Of a stretch of 59,364 bases of DNA, positions 8,716 through 20,685 are shown piece after piece. Made by a program: the position numbers and the translations under genes. Source of the DNA: JBCCFK01 sp965262315 (GTDB taxonomy: Bacteria > Actinomycetota > Acidimicrobiia > Acidimicrobiales > UBA8592); the NCBI GenBank assembly GCA_965262315.1, contig CBDHFJ010000111.1:1-59364 (forward strand), read 5' to 3'. Positions within the stretch are counted from its first letter, which is position 1; each line of letters starts with the position of its first letter. The notes beneath the pieces were generated by a model, which saw only the letters and a list, made by a program, of their open reading frames with translations, was not told the DNA's origin and ran no database searches.

Positions 8716-10080
8716 TCAGCTCCCGCCGAGGCTGACGTCGGCCACGACCAGCGACCCGCAGCTCACCCCACCAGGGCGGTGCTCGAAGTCGGAGCCCAGT
8801 GCCACCACGTCCTGGAGCAGCTTGGGCAGCGTGGAGGCGATCGTGGCCTCGCGCACCGGCTCGGCCAGCTGACCGTCCCGGATCATGATCCCTTCGGCAC
8901 CAACCGAGAAATCACCCGACACCGCGTTCACGCCCGAGTGCAGGCCCGACATCGAATGCAGGAAGAGCCCGTCGTCGATGTCCGCGATGAGCTCGTCGAG
9001 CCCGCGATCGCCGGGCTCGACACGGAGCGCGTGCCAGCCGACCCCTGGGGTGGACCGGACCCCGCGGACGGCGGATGCCGTGGACGCCACGCCGGCCTTC
9101 GCTCCGGCGATGGTGTCGTACAAGAAGCCCTGGAGAACGCCATCGACGATCAGCGGGTTCACACGCGCGGCGAGGCCCTCACCGTCGTGGCTGGCGGCGC
9201 CGAAGGACGCGGGGTCGGTGGGGTCGTCGATCATGGTGACAGTGGCCGCGGCAACGGCCTCCCCCACCCGATCGGCGAAGGGGGTCCGACCCTTGAGGGC
9301 ACGGTCGCCGGCGGTCATCCCGGCGATGATCGACCACAACGAAGCCGCCATTCGCGGCTCCAGCACGAGGGTCAGGCGGCGGCTCTGCGGTTGCGTGGCA
9401 CCGAGCAGGGCGGTGGCCCGGGCGACCGCATCGGTCGCGGCCACGTCGAGGTCGAGGGACGCGGGACCCCACCCGACGTCGGAGCCCGCTCCGGTCTGGG
9501 TCTCCTCTCCCTCTCTGGCCAGCGCCAGCGCCGACACCGAGGCGGCGGTGCGGCGGTTCTCGGCCAGGATGCCGGTGGTGCTGGCGATCACCGAGTGGCC
9601 GGAACGGTCGCCGTAGGACGCGGACCGCACACCGGTGATCCGCGGATCGCCGTTGCGCACCCGCGCCTCGAGCTCGATGGCCATGGCGACCTTGTCGTCG
9701 GTGGACGTGGCGTCCACCGACGGGTCCCACAGGTCGTGGTGAACCGGCACCACGCCATCGGGTTCGGCCAGGCGGACGAACTCGTCGACCTCGGCGAAGG
9801 GGACGTTGGCACGCGCCTCGGCCACGGTCTCGGCCACCACGTCGTCGGCCAGCGAGCCGGCAGACGCGAACCCCAGCCGACCGTCGCGGATGATCCGCAC
9901 GCCCAGACCGGCGGAGTGCGCGACCGTCAGCGCCTCGACCGCGCCGTCGTAGGCCCGGACCGACGTGTTCGACGACGAGCTGGCGACCACCTCCAATGCC
10001 TCACCCGGCTCGGCCATGGCGAGCACCCGTTCAGCGACGGAGCGGAGATGGTCGGCTTCGGAGGCGGCGGTGTCGGTCAC
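8716..10080 (-). CDS. PmbA/TldE-family protein, second copy
   Basis: About 454 residues. TldE-like proteins pair with TldD metallopeptidases that degrade or mature small peptides. The frame shows N-terminal VRAYDGAVEALTVAHSAGLGVRII and C-terminal GLHSGVNAVSGDFSVGAEGIMIRDGQLAEPV, both typical of the family. It lacks the HExxxH zinc motif, as expected for the TldE partner. Start chosen at GTG 10080. A GTG at 10113, overlapping the stop of the upstream gene, is also possible. It is similar in layout to the gene just upstream, suggesting a tandem duplication. Confidence 0.88.
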   Translation of the reverse strand: MTDTAASEADHLRSVAERVLAMAEPGEALEVVASSSSNTSVRAYDGAVEALTVAHSAGLGVRIIRDGRLGFASAGSLADDVVAETVAEARANVPFAEVDEFVRLAEPDGVVPVHHDLWDPSVDATSTDDKVAMAIELEARVRNGDPRITGVRSASYGDRSGHSVIASTTGILAENRRTAASVSALALAREGEETQTGAGSDVGWGPASLDLDVAATDAVARATALLGATQPQSRRLTLVLEPRMAASLWSIIAGMTAGDRALKGRTPFADRVGEAVAAATVTMIDDPTDPASFGAASHDGEGLAARVNPLIVDGVLQGFLYDTIAGAKAGVASTASAVRGVRSTPGVGWHALRVEPGDRGLDELIADIDDGLFLHSMSGLHSGVNAVSGDFSVGAEGIMIRDGQLAEPVREATIASTLPKLLQDVVALGSDFEHRPGGVSCGSLVVADVSLGGS

Positions 10081-10105
10081 GGCGCCAATTCTGGCGGCTG
10101 ACCCC

Positions 10106-11455
10106 TCAGTCACCCGACATGGTGACGTCGGCGACGACCAACGAGACGCCGCTGGCACTCATCGGAAGTCGTTCGAGGTCGGCGCCGACCTCGAGGACGT
10201 CCTGCAGCATCTTCTGGAGCGTGGAGGCGATGGTGACCTCGCGGATCGGCTCGGCGAGCTCTCCGTTGCGGATGCGCAGACCCTCGGCACCGGTGGAGAA
10301 GTCGCCGCTCACCGGATTGACGCCCGAATGGAGGCCGGCGACGCCCTGAATGAGCACACCGTCGCCCACCGAGGCCAGCAGCTCCGCCTGGCTGCGCTCG
10401 CCCGGCACCACTGACAGGGCGTGCGCTCCGACCCCCGGCGTGGAGCTGTACCCACGCACTGCCGAACCGGTGGACGCCGTCTGCATCCGCCGAGCGGTGT
10501 AGCTGTTCTGGAGGAAGTGGTCGAGGCGGCCGTTCTGGATCAGCACGTTCCGTCGGCTGGCGAGCCCCTCGCCGTCGGTGTCGGTGGCGGTGAACGCCTC
10601 GGGGTCGGTGGGATCGTCGATGAGGGTGAGGCAGGACGCTGCCACTTCCTCTCCGAGCCGGTCCGAGAACAGGGATCGGCCCTTGAGCACCGACTCCGCA
10701 CTCATGGTGCTGCCGATGATGGCGAGGAACTGGGCGGTCACGTAGGGATCCAGCACCACGGTGACCCGTTCCGAGGCGGCCTTCTGGGCACCGAGCAGGC
10801 GGGTGGCCCGATCGATCGCGTCAGCGGAGGCCTGGCCGACGTCGAGGAGTTGCGGGGCCCGGGCCACCGAGTAGCCGAATCCGGTCTGGGTGTCGTCGCC
10901 CTCGCTGGCGAGCGAGTACGTGGCCACATAGCAGCCGCTGTCCCGCCCGCTGTGCCGGATCCCCGTGGTGGATGCGATGGCGGCCTCGGCCACCGCGTCG
11001 ACGTAGTCGGCCGACTCGACGCCGATGATCCGCGGGTCGCCGCCCGTGACCGCTCGTTCGAGCTCGAGCGCCATGGCGATCTTGTCCTCGGTCGGGAAGT
11101 CCTCGACGCGAGGGTCGTACAGGTCCAGCTCGGGCACGGGTAGGCCATCGGGCTCGGCCAGTCCGAAGAACTCGTCGGGTGAGCCGAAGATCGCGTTGTC
11201 GCGAGCCTCGGCCAGCGTCTCCGCCAGCACGTCCTCGTCGAGGGTGCCCGCGTGCGCAATGCCCTGCTTGTGGTCGACGATCACGCGAACGCCGACGCCT
11301 TGGGACTCAGCGGCGGTGAAGGACTCGATCTCGCCCTCGTAGACCCGGATCTCGGTCTCGCGCTCGTGGACGACGATGGCCTCGACCTGCTCACCGTCGC
11401 GAGCCCAGCCGACGATCTTGTCAGCGATGGCCGAGAGGTCGTCGACGCCGCTCAT
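10106..11455 (-). CDS. PmbA/TldE-family protein, first copy
   Basis: 449 residues from the ATG at 11455, which has GAGGGAAG about six bases upstream. Conserved stretches include IRVYEGEIESFTAAESQGVG, PTDPEAFTATDTDGEG and GLHSGVNPVSGDFSTGAEGL. The zinc motif is absent. The order tldD, this gene, a second pmbA-like gene, uppP, all close-set on the reverse strand, points to one transcript. Two PmbA-like partners for one TldD is more than the usual pair. Confidence 0.9.
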   Translation of the reverse strand: MSGVDDLSAIADKIVGWARDGEQVEAIVVHERETEIRVYEGEIESFTAAESQGVGVRVIVDHKQGIAHAGTLDEDVLAETLAEARDNAIFGSPDEFFGLAEPDGLPVPELDLYDPRVEDFPTEDKIAMALELERAVTGGDPRIIGVESADYVDAVAEAAIASTTGIRHSGRDSGCYVATYSLASEGDDTQTGFGYSVARAPQLLDVGQASADAIDRATRLLGAQKAASERVTVVLDPYVTAQFLAIIGSTMSAESVLKGRSLFSDRLGEEVAASCLTLIDDPTDPEAFTATDTDGEGLASRRNVLIQNGRLDHFLQNSYTARRMQTASTGSAVRGYSSTPGVGAHALSVVPGERSQAELLASVGDGVLIQGVAGLHSGVNPVSGDFSTGAEGLRIRNGELAEPIREVTIASTLQKMLQDVLEVGADLERLPMSASGVSLVVADVTMSGD

Positions 11456-11513
11456 CGTTCTTCCCTCGTGCTGCTCCCGCAACGGGCCTGGCGGCCACGC
11501 TCGCTCCGCTCGC

Positions 11514-12908
<1,395 letters not shown>

Positions 12909-13014
12909 GCAGGTCACTGTTCCCGGTGGTCGTCGGCCCGTTGTTTCCGTGCGCCACCCATCGGCAGCGCCGGGGATCCGTGGAGGCCCACGGAGTCCTG
13001 CGTATGGTACCGGC

Positions 13015-13407
13015 GTGACCCTCGAAGCTGGATCGTCGGCGACGGCCGTGTTCGTGGTGGAACCTTCACACCTGGCCTCCACGTTCGGATCAGGCGACGT
13101 CGACGTTCTTTCCACGCCACAGGTGCTCGCCTGGTGCGAGCAGATGACGCTGCGCTCGATCGATGGTCAGCTCGAGCCGGGCCAGACCACCGTGGGGATG
13201 CGCATCCGCATCGATCACGTGGGCCCCTCGATGACCGGCAACACCGTCAGTGTCGAGGCCCGGCTCACCCTCGTCGAGGGACGTCGGCTCACCTTCGACG
13301 TGGCCGCGCGCGACGGCGACCGCGAGATCCTGCTCGGCCAAGTGGTCCGGGTCATCGTCACCCGGGACCGATTCATGGACCGGGTCCGCGAGATCACCGC
13401 ACCCTGA
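13015..13407 (+). CDS. Hot-dog thioesterase, fluoroacetyl-CoA thioesterase (FlK)-like
   Basis: 130 residues. The family hydrolyses small or toxic acyl-CoAs. The Thr-Glu-His triad known from FlK can be placed at T34 (VLSTPQ), E42 (AWCEQM) and H68 (IDHVGPSMTGNTV), the last in the typical stretch before the long helix-facing strand. Start GTG 13015 is the first good start after the divergent tldD. The preferred acyl-CoA is unknown. Confidence 0.85.
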   Translation: MTLEAGSSATAVFVVEPSHLASTFGSGDVDVLSTPQVLAWCEQMTLRSIDGQLEPGQTTVGMRIRIDHVGPSMTGNTVSVEARLTLVEGRRLTFDVAARDGDREILLGQVVRVIVTRDRFMDRVREITAP

Positions 13408-13441
13408 TCCGCCCCCCGTCCGCGGCGGACCGGTCGGTCGA

Positions 13442-14263
13442 TCAGTCGACGGTCGGGTCTGCGAAGTTCGGGTCGCGCTTGTCGAAGTAGGCCTGGATTG
13501 CCTCCACCTGGTTGGGCGAACCGATCAGGGCACCGATCTCGCGTCGCTCCATGGCGAACCCTTCGGCCTCGGTGATCCGGCCGGCGGAGTTCAGGAGCCG
13601 CTTGGCGCCTCGGACCGCATCCGGCGACTTCGCCGCGATCTCACGGGCCATCTCCATGGCGGCCGCGTGCGGGTCGTCGGCCAACCTGGTGGCCAGCCCG
13701 ATGCGAACGGCCTCGTCGCCCTCGACCATCCGACCCGTGAAGGTGAGCTCCTTGGCGACGTCGAGACCGACCAACTCGGCCAGGCGCTGGGTGCCGGTCA
13801 TGTCGGGCACCAGGCCCCAGCGGATCTCGAGGACCGACATGCGAGCATCGGGGGCGATGATGCGGATGTCGGCGCCGAGGGCCACCTGGATGCCGCCGCC
13901 CAGTGCAACCCCGGTGATCGCCGCGATCACGGGCACGGGCATCTCGGTCCAGCCGTAGGCCGCCTGTTGCCCTCGGTGGGTGATGCGCTCCTTGGCGTCG
14001 AAGGCCGAGACCGTCGACTCGCCGCTGCCCGCATCCTCGTCGCCCGCCATGCGCTGGAAGCTGCCGAAGTCCAGGCCGGCGCAGAAGGCGCGGCCCTCGC
14101 CGGAGAGCACGACACACCGAACCGACGGCTCGGCGGCCAGCGCGTCACCGGTCTCGATGAGCGCCTCGAACATCGCGTCGTCGAGCGCGTTCATCTTCTC
14201 CGGGCGGTTCAGGCGGACGTCGGCGACGCCGTTCTCGATGGTCACAGCTACACGATCCGACAT
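13442..14263 (-). CDS. Enoyl-CoA hydratase/isomerase (crotonase) family
   Basis: 273 residues starting MSDRVAVTIENGVADVRLNR, a textbook crotonase N-terminus. The oxyanion-hole stretches are RAFCAGLDFGSF and GVALGGGIQVALGADIRI; WGLVPDMTGTQRLAELVG follows. The start at 14263 has AGAGGGG upstream. Members hydrate or isomerise enoyl-CoA in beta-oxidation. The C-terminal YFDKRDPNFADP is typical of actinobacterial crotonase/enoyl-CoA hydratase proteins. It stands alone, convergent with the thioesterase. Confidence 0.92.
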   Translation of the reverse strand: MSDRVAVTIENGVADVRLNRPEKMNALDDAMFEALIETGDALAAEPSVRCVVLSGEGRAFCAGLDFGSFQRMAGDEDAGSGESTVSAFDAKERITHRGQQAAYGWTEMPVPVIAAITGVALGGGIQVALGADIRIIAPDARMSVLEIRWGLVPDMTGTQRLAELVGLDVAKELTFTGRMVEGDEAVRIGLATRLADDPHAAAMEMAREIAAKSPDAVRGAKRLLNSAGRITEAEGFAMERREIGALIGSPNQVEAIQAYFDKRDPNFADPTVD

Positions 14264-14425
14264 CGGACCCCCCTCTGATCGACAGTGCACCCACCGTACC
14301 TGTGGGCGCGGGTGCCGGTCCCGCTCACGCGACCATCGGCATTGTGCCAGGTCATCACCCCGCACGCTCGGGCGATGGCAATACCCTTTCTGGGTCGGAC
14401 GCCGAGTGGCGTCCGCTCTCGCATC

Positions 14426-15471
14426 ATGACCCTGCACGACACCGGCCCCGCCGGACCTTCGACGCCTGTGCCCTCCCGCGCCCTGCCGTGGTGGCGCCGG
14501 AAGTGGGTCACGATCCCGGCGCGCATTGGCCTCAGCGTGGCGCTGATCGTGGTGATCTTCGTCCAGATGGATGACATCGACACCGACGAACTGATCCCGT
14601 CGTGGAACCGCGAGAACACGCTCTGGACCATGGCCGCGTTCGCGATGACCCTGACCGCCTTCGGTCTCGCCGCCTATCGCTGGCAGCGTGTGCTCGTGGC
14701 CCTCGGCTCCACCGGCCCTACCCCGGCCTCTTCTCCCACTACATGGCCGGCCAGTTCCTCTCGAACTTCGTTCCCACCACCGTGGGCGGCGACGTCCTGC
14801 GAGTCGGCCGGTTGAGCCGTGACCTCGACGACGGCCCCACCGCGTTCACCTCGGTGGTCTTCGAGCGTCTCAGCGGCTGGCTGGTTCTCCCGGTCATCAC
14901 CTTCCTCGGCTTCGCGGTCAACCCCGGGCTGACCGACCTGGGATCGGCGACCACGGTGCCCCTCTACGTTGGGGCGGTCACGCTCGGCGCCCTGTTGGTG
15001 GTGATCGTCGTCGTGGGCTCGAACTGGATCGGTGGTTCGCTCGAGGGCCGCACGGGGTTGTTGCGGTTCGCCGAGGCCGTGCACCTGGGCATCGACCGCT
15101 TCAAGGCGCATCCGCGCGCTGCGGGCGAGGTCGTGCTCTCCGGCTTCGTGTACCAGTTCGTGCTCATCCTGGCCGCGGGCTGCGCTGCGGAGGCGCTCGA
15201 GATCAACGAGGTCGGGCTGACCGCGCTGATGGCCTTCCTCCCGGCCGTGCTCATCATCCAGGTGCTGCCGCTCGGCATCGGCGGGCTCGGCATCCGTGAG
15301 GGCGCCCTCGTGCTCTTCCTGGGTGGCATCGACGTGTCGAACGAGCAGGCGGTGGCACTCGGCCTCGCCATCTACGTCCTCACCCTGGTCAGCAGCCTCG
15401 TCGGGTTCCCGCTCCTGATCCTCGGAGGCGGCCGGGGCCAGGACGAGGCCGTCCCGCCAGACCTCGCCTGA
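14426..15471 (+). CDS. Lysylphosphatidylglycerol synthase TM region / UPF0104 flippase-like protein (frameshift near 14706)
   Basis: About 348 residues as repaired. The first part (MTLHDTG... through AYRWQRVLVALG) is in one frame. HRPYPGLFSHYMAGQFLSNF and the rest continue in the next frame back, so one base seems missing in GGCTCC near 14706. Motifs SNFVPTTVGGDVLRV, PLGIGGLGIREGALV and about seven hydrophobic helices match the UPF0104/AglD family, membrane proteins thought to move or modify lipids. Its stop overlaps the next start by one base. Confidence 0.8.
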
Positions 15472-16269
15472 TGAACACCGTGGGCACCGACAAAGCCCCG
15501 CACGCCGAACAGCCCTCGGTCGACTCGGCCGCCGTGGTGGCGTGAGGCGCTCCTGATCCTGGCCTTCTACCTCGTGTACGGCTGGATCCGGAACCGTTTC
15601 GGCAGCGCCGCCGTCAGCCCGCAGACCGCGTTCCGGAACGCCGAGTACATCATCGACATCGAACGCTGGATGCGGCTGTACGTCGAGGAGGACATCCAGG
15701 GATGGTTCCTGGACTGGGGCTGGTTCCTGCGGATCTGGAACATCTTCTACGGCACCGGGCACTTTCTCATCACCGGCTTCGCGCTCGGGTGGCTCTACAA
15801 GCGCGACCCGGAGCACTACGCGTTCTGGCGGACCACCGGGCTGGCCACCACCGGGCTGGCCCTGGTGGGCTTCGCCGTCTTCCCGCTGATGCCACCCCGA
15901 CTCATCGGCGACTGCGGCCAGTTCGGCGCGTGCCTCCCCACCGAATTCGTCGACACCGTCGCCGTCCACGGCGGCTGGTGGACGTTCACGTCCGGCACGA
16001 TGGAGGCGGTGTCCAACCAGTACGCCGCCATGCCGTCCCTGCACTTCGCATGGGCCTACTGGAGTTTCCTGGTCCTGGCGCCCCGCCTCGAGAACCGGGC
16101 CGCGGTCTGGTTCATGTGGGCGTATCCCTGGCTGACCGTCTTCGCCATCGTCGTGACCGCCAACCACTTCTGGATCGACGCCGTCGGCGGGGCGCTGGTC
16201 CTCGCGGTCGGCTGGGTGCACGCACGGTGGTGGCACGGCCGCGAGGGCAGGCAGTCCGGGGCCTCCTAG
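15471..16269 (+). CDS. PAP2-superfamily membrane phosphatase (frameshift near 15525)
   Basis: The ATG at 15471 overlaps the upstream stop (TGATGA) and gives about 20 residues. The frame then hits a stop at 15543, while the next frame reads WWREALLILAFYLVYGWIRN without a gap, so one extra base is likely near 15525. Family signatures are AAMPSLHFAWAYWS and TANHFWIDAVGGAL, with the catalytic His of each. Helices alternate with these motifs. Such enzymes dephosphorylate lipid phosphates or transfer phospho-headgroups, and coupling with the flippase-like gene suggests a shared lipid task. Confidence 0.8.
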
Positions 16270-16356
16270 ACTCCTGCGCCGCGAGAACCCACCATCCGAT
16301 CGCAGCCGTCGGGCGGGTCGGGGGTACCGTGGGAGTACCCAGAAGCCAGGAGCGCC

Positions 16357-18201
16357 ATGCTGCTCGAACAAGTCACCTGTCCGGCCGATCTGCGCCGGCT
16401 TTCCTACCCGGACCTGGACCTGCTCAGCGGTGAGATCCGTGACCTCATCGTCGAGTCCGTCACCGCCAACGGCGGCCACCTGGGCTCGAACCTGGGCGTG
16501 GTCGAGCTGACGGTGGCCCTCCCCCGCGGTCTTCGACTCTCCCCGGGACATCATGCTGTGGGACACCGGCCACCAGGCCTACGTCCACAAGATGCTCACC
16601 GGGCGCATCGACGGCTTCAAGAGCCTGCGCAAGGGCGGCGGCATGTCCGGGTACCCGTGCCGCGACGAGAGCGAGCACGACTGGGTCGAGAAACAGTCAT
16701 GCGTCCACGGTGCTCAGCTACGCCTACGGACTGGCCACCGCCCAGGCCTCCGACATCGGGGAGAACCGCCGGGTGATCGCCGTGATCGGCGACGGTGCGC
16801 TGACCGGTGGCATGGCCTTCGAGGGTCTCAACAACCTCGGCCACGCCGGCCGCGACGTGATCATCGTCCTCAACGACAACGGCCGGTCGTACGCCCCCGA
16901 CGGTGTCCCGGTGAGCGACAGCCTGAAGCACCTGCGCAACAACCCCAAGTATCTGCGCACCCAGCAGCGGGTCGAGCGCATGATCAAGGACACCCTCCCC
17001 TTCGGTGACCAGGTCGAGCGAGCCGTCGAGGCCACCAAGGCGGCCGTGCGCGAGTTCTGGGACACCACGTCCTTCTTCGAGGACCTCGGCGTCCGGTACA
17101 ACGGCCCGTTCGACGGCCACGACGTCGAGGAGCTCGAGCGCGCGTTCCGCAACGCCGCCGAGATGGAAGGCCCCACGGTCATCCCACGTGCTCACCGAGA
17201 AGGGCCGCGGCTACGCGCCTGCGGAGAACGATCCGATCAAGCGGCTCCACGACACGGGCCCTTCCGAAAAGCCCGGTAGCTACACGGCCGCCTTCACCGA
17301 GGCGCTGTGCAAGGAGGCCGAGGCCCGGCCCGAGGTGGTCGCCATCACCGCGGCGATGCCCGACTCCACGGGTCTGCTGCCATTCCAGGACCGCTTCCCG
17401 GATCGTTGCATCGACGTCGGCATCGCCGAGCAGCACGCGGTGACCGCTGCGGCCGGCATGGCCATGGGTGGCCTGCGTCCGGTGTTCGTCGTGTACTCCA
17501 CCTTCCTGAGCCGGGCCTTCGACCAGGTGAACCTCGACGTCGGCCTGCACGGCCAGCCGGTGGTGTTCTGCCTCGATCGTGCCGGGATCACCGGCGACGA
17601 CGGCGCCTCACACCACGGCGTGCTGGACATGATGCTGCTGTCGAAGGTCCCGGGCATGACCGTGTTCGCGCCGTCGTCCTACCAGGAGCTCCAGCAGATG
17701 CTGTCCGACGCCCTGGACATCACCACCGGCCCGGTGGCCATCCGGTACCCCAAGACGCCTGCTCCCAGCGTCGACGAGACCGAGGTCGGCGCAGGACTGC
17801 GGGGCCGCAAGGTCCGCACGGGCGACGACGTCTGCATCCTGGCCGTGGGCAAGATGCTCGCCGCGGCAGAGGACGCGGCGACCCGCCTCGAGGGCCACGG
17901 CGTTTCGGCAACGGTGTGGGACGTGCGCTGCGTCACCCCGCTCGACCCCGAGATGCTGGCCGATGCCGGCTCGCATCCGCTGGTGGTCACCATCGAGGAC
18001 GGCATCCGCGACGGCGGCTGCGGCTCCACCATCCGGGACCGGATCGGCGAGGCCGGCTCGGGCGCCCGGGTCGAGGTCCTCGGCGTGCCCACCGACTACG
18101 TCGCTCACGGCAACGTCGACCAGCTCCTGGCCCAGCTCGGTCTCGATGCCGAGGGCATCGTCGAGCGGGTGCTGGGTCCGGCGACACCGGCACCGTCATA
18201 A
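16357..18201 (+). CDS. dxs: 1-deoxy-D-xylulose-5-phosphate synthase Dxs (three frameshifts)
   Basis: About 614 residues when repaired. Dxs condenses pyruvate with glyceraldehyde-3-phosphate using thiamine diphosphate to start MEP-pathway isoprenoid synthesis. Conserved pieces in order: HLGSNLGVVELTVAL, MLWDTGHQAYVHKMLTGR, IGDGALTGGMAFEGLNN (TPP site), VLTEKGRGYAPAENDPIK, DRCIDVGIAEQHAVTAAAGM (catalytic Glu) and IEDGIRDGGCGS. They occupy successive frames, with single extra bases near 16519-16529, in AAA at 16691 and in CCC at 17183. AGGAG precedes the ATG. All parts are well conserved, so the gene is probably intact in the organism. Confidence 0.93.
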
Positions 18202-18230
18202 GCACGGCATCGACCGGTAGTATTCGGGGC

Positions 18231-18875
18231 ATGGCCGACACCGAGACCCTGACCGAGGACGACCAGTCGGAAGCGATCGGGCTGGAAGTCACCGAAGCCG
18301 CGCTCGAGAAGGTGATCGAGGTCCGGGACGCCGAGGACGACCCGGAGACCCTCGGCCTGCGCGTCAAGATCGTCGGGGTCAGCGGCCCCGAGTTCGCCTA
18401 CGACCTGGCCTTCGAGAGTGTGACCGACGCCGAGGAAGGCGAGCTGGTCTACGAGGTCGGCCAGGGCCTTCAGGTCATGATCCCGGGCGACAGCATCATC
18501 AACCTCACCGGCGCAGTGCTGGACCTGCCGTCCAACCCGATGCAGGGCGGCCTGGTGATCCGCAACCCCAACCGGCCGAATCCCCTCGAGGGCCAGGACA
18601 TCGAGCTCACCGGCACACCCGCCGAGAAGCTCCAGCAGCTGCTCGACCGTCACATCAACCCGTCGCTGGCGGCACACGGCGGCTACGCCGAGCTGGTCAA
18701 GATGGAGGACACGGTCGCCCACATCCTGATGGGCGGCGGCTGCCAGGGCTGCGCCATGTCGGCGGCGACGCTGCGCCAGGGCATCGAGGTCATGATCGCG
18801 GAGGCCATCCCCGAGATCACCGAGATCGTCGACGTCACCGATCACGAGGCCGGCGAGAACCCCTTCTTCGAGTAA
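18231..18875 (+). CDS. NfuA-like Fe-S biogenesis protein
   Basis: 214 residues. The first half (about 20-125) is an IscA/HesB-like fold (GLRVKIVGVSGPEFAYDLAF) and the second (about 125-200) a NifU C-terminal domain with the cluster-binding GGGCQGCAMS (CxxC). This arrangement is that of NfuA, which carries a 4Fe-4S cluster to apo-enzymes. The usual three-cysteine pattern of IscA is not obvious in the first half, as in other NfuA proteins. It reads intact between two frameshifted genes. Confidence 0.88.
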   Translation: MADTETLTEDDQSEAIGLEVTEAALEKVIEVRDAEDDPETLGLRVKIVGVSGPEFAYDLAFESVTDAEEGELVYEVGQGLQVMIPGDSIINLTGAVLDLPSNPMQGGLVIRNPNRPNPLEGQDIELTGTPAEKLQQLLDRHINPSLAAHGGYAELVKMEDTVAHILMGGGCQGCAMSAATLRQGIEVMIAEAIPEITEIVDVTDHEAGENPFFE

Positions 18876-18900
18876 CCGCTCCGCCTTCGACAGGAGCTGG

Positions 18901-20450
18901 TTGACTGGCGGGGTGAACACGCCTGCGCCGGGACCGTCGGACACCGAATACCTGCGGCGGATCCTGACCGCGGACGTCTACGACGTGGCCATCGAGAGCC
19001 CGCTCGACCACGCACCCCAGCTCTCCGAGCGCACCGGCAACCGGGTCCTGCTCAAGCGGGAGGACCTGCAGCCGGTGTTCTCGTTCAAGCTCCGCGGCGC
19101 CTACAACAAGATGGCGAAGCTCTCGCCCGAGGAGCGGGCGCGCGGCGTCATCGCATCCTCCGCCGGCAACCACGCGCAGGGCGTCGCGCTCGCCGCGTCG
19201 CATCTCGGGTGTGACGCGGTCATCGTGATGCCCGCGACGGCTCCAGAGGTGAAGGTCGCCGCGGTCCGCGACCTCGGCGCCGAGGTCGTGCTCCACGGCG
19301 AGACCTACAGCGACGCGCAGGCGCACGCTCGGGCGCTGATGACCGAACGAGGCCTCACCTTCGTGCATCCCTTCGACGACCCGGACGTCATCGCCGGGCA
19401 GGGCACGATCGCGATGGAGATCCTGCGCCAGCACACCGGCCCGATAGGACGCGGTCTTCGTCGCCATCGGCGGCGGCGGGCTCGCGTCGGGGATCGCCAC
19501 CTACGTGAAACAGCTCAAACCCGAGATCAAGGTGATCGGGGTCCAGACGGAGGACTCCGACGCCATGGCTCGGTCGGTCGAGGCGGGTGAGCCGATCGAA
19601 CTGAACGACGTCGGCCTGTTCAGCGACGGCACCGCGGTGCGCAAGGTGGGCGCCGAGACCCTTCGGCTGGTCACCGCCCACGTCGACGAGATCCTGCGGG
19701 TCGACACCGACGCCGCGTGTGCGGCGATCAAGGACGTCTTCGCCGACACCCGAGCGATCCTCGAGCCTGCGGGCGCCCTCGCGGTGGCCGGCCTCAAGCA
19801 GTACGTCGACCGCACCGGGGTCGCCGACCAGACCCTCGTCGCCGTGGCCTGTGGGGCCAACATGAACTTCGACCGGCTCCGGTTCGTGTCCGAACGGGCC
19901 GAGATCGGCGAGGAACGCGAAGCCGTCTTCGCCGTCACCATCCCCGAGGAACGGGGCTCGTTTCGCCGCTTCTGCGCAGAGCTCGGAGACCGGTCGGTCA
20001 CCGAGTTCAACTACCGGATCGGGGGCGATGCCGAAGCGCACGTCTTCGTCGGTGTCGAGATCAGCGGCCGTCCCGAGGCCGGCGACATCGCAGCGTCGTT
20101 CGAGGCCGCAGGGTTCACCACCCTGGACCTCACCGACGACGAGTTGGCCAAGTTGCACCTCCGCCATCTGGTAGGCGGCAAGTCGCCGCTCGCGCACGAC
20201 GAGGTCCTGTACCGCTTCGAGTTCCCCGAGCGCCCGGGAGCCCTGCTGCGTTTTCTCGAGACGATGAACCCGAGCTGGAACATCTCGCTGTTCCACTACC
20301 GCAACCATGGCGCGGACGTCGGACGCGTGTCCTCGTCGGCATGCAGGTGCCCGGCGACCACATGCGAGTTCGACGACTTCCTGGCCGAGCTCGGCTATCG
20401 CCACTGGAACGAGACCGGCCAACCCGGCCTACAAGCTGTTCCTCGGCTGA
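18901..20450 (+). CDS. ilvA: Threonine ammonia-lyase IlvA (four frameshifts)
   Basis: About 514 residues as repaired. The PLP enzyme deaminates threonine to 2-oxobutanoate for isoleucine synthesis. SFKLRGAYNKM carries the PLP lysine; SSAGNHAQGVALAASHLG and the Gly loop AIGGGGLASGIATYVKQ bind cofactor. Two ACT-like regulatory domains follow (EREAVFAVTIPEERGSF; EVLYRFEFPERPGALLRF), as in the long feedback-inhibited form. Frames change near 19447, 20328, 20364 and 20417. TTG 18901 is preferred over GTG 18913 because AGGAG sits close upstream. After repair the stop is 20448-20450. Confidence 0.9.
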
Positions 20451-20524
20451 CCGCCCGTTCCTCGCCTGACCGCCCGTTCCTCGCCTGACCGCCCGTTCCT
20501 CGCCTGACCGGTTCCTCTGACCGC
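20448..20524. repeat. 19-bp tandem repeat at the end of ilvA
   Basis: The unit TGACCGCCCGTTCCTCGCC occurs about three times, with a preceding near-copy and two shortened copies after it. The first unit begins at the inferred ilvA stop codon, and each unit carries its own TGA. Confidence 0.85.
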
Positions 20525-20566
20525 CTCTGTGCGAGACGTGCCCGAGGTGGTCTGCCGCTCCGTTGC

Positions 20567-20647
20567 CTGGTTTTGTGACACCTTTCCGCGGGCCGCCACG
20601 GGGATCCAACAGGAATTCGCGGGCGCGGAAACGTGTCACAAAACCAG
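20567..20647. repeat. Inverted repeat element, copy 1
   Basis: Arms of 24 bp (20567-20590 and 20624-20647) pair with one mismatch. The outer part is CTGGTTTTGTGACAC / GTGTCACAAAACCAG and the inner part CTTTCCGCG / CGCGGAAAC. The loop is 33 bp. Its core GTGACAC...GTGTCAC is shared with the element at 21285-21354. It lies between ilvA and the GNAT gene. Confidence 0.85.
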
Positions 20648-20685
20648 ATGGAACGGTCTGCGGGGCGGCGTCTAGCATCGATCAC

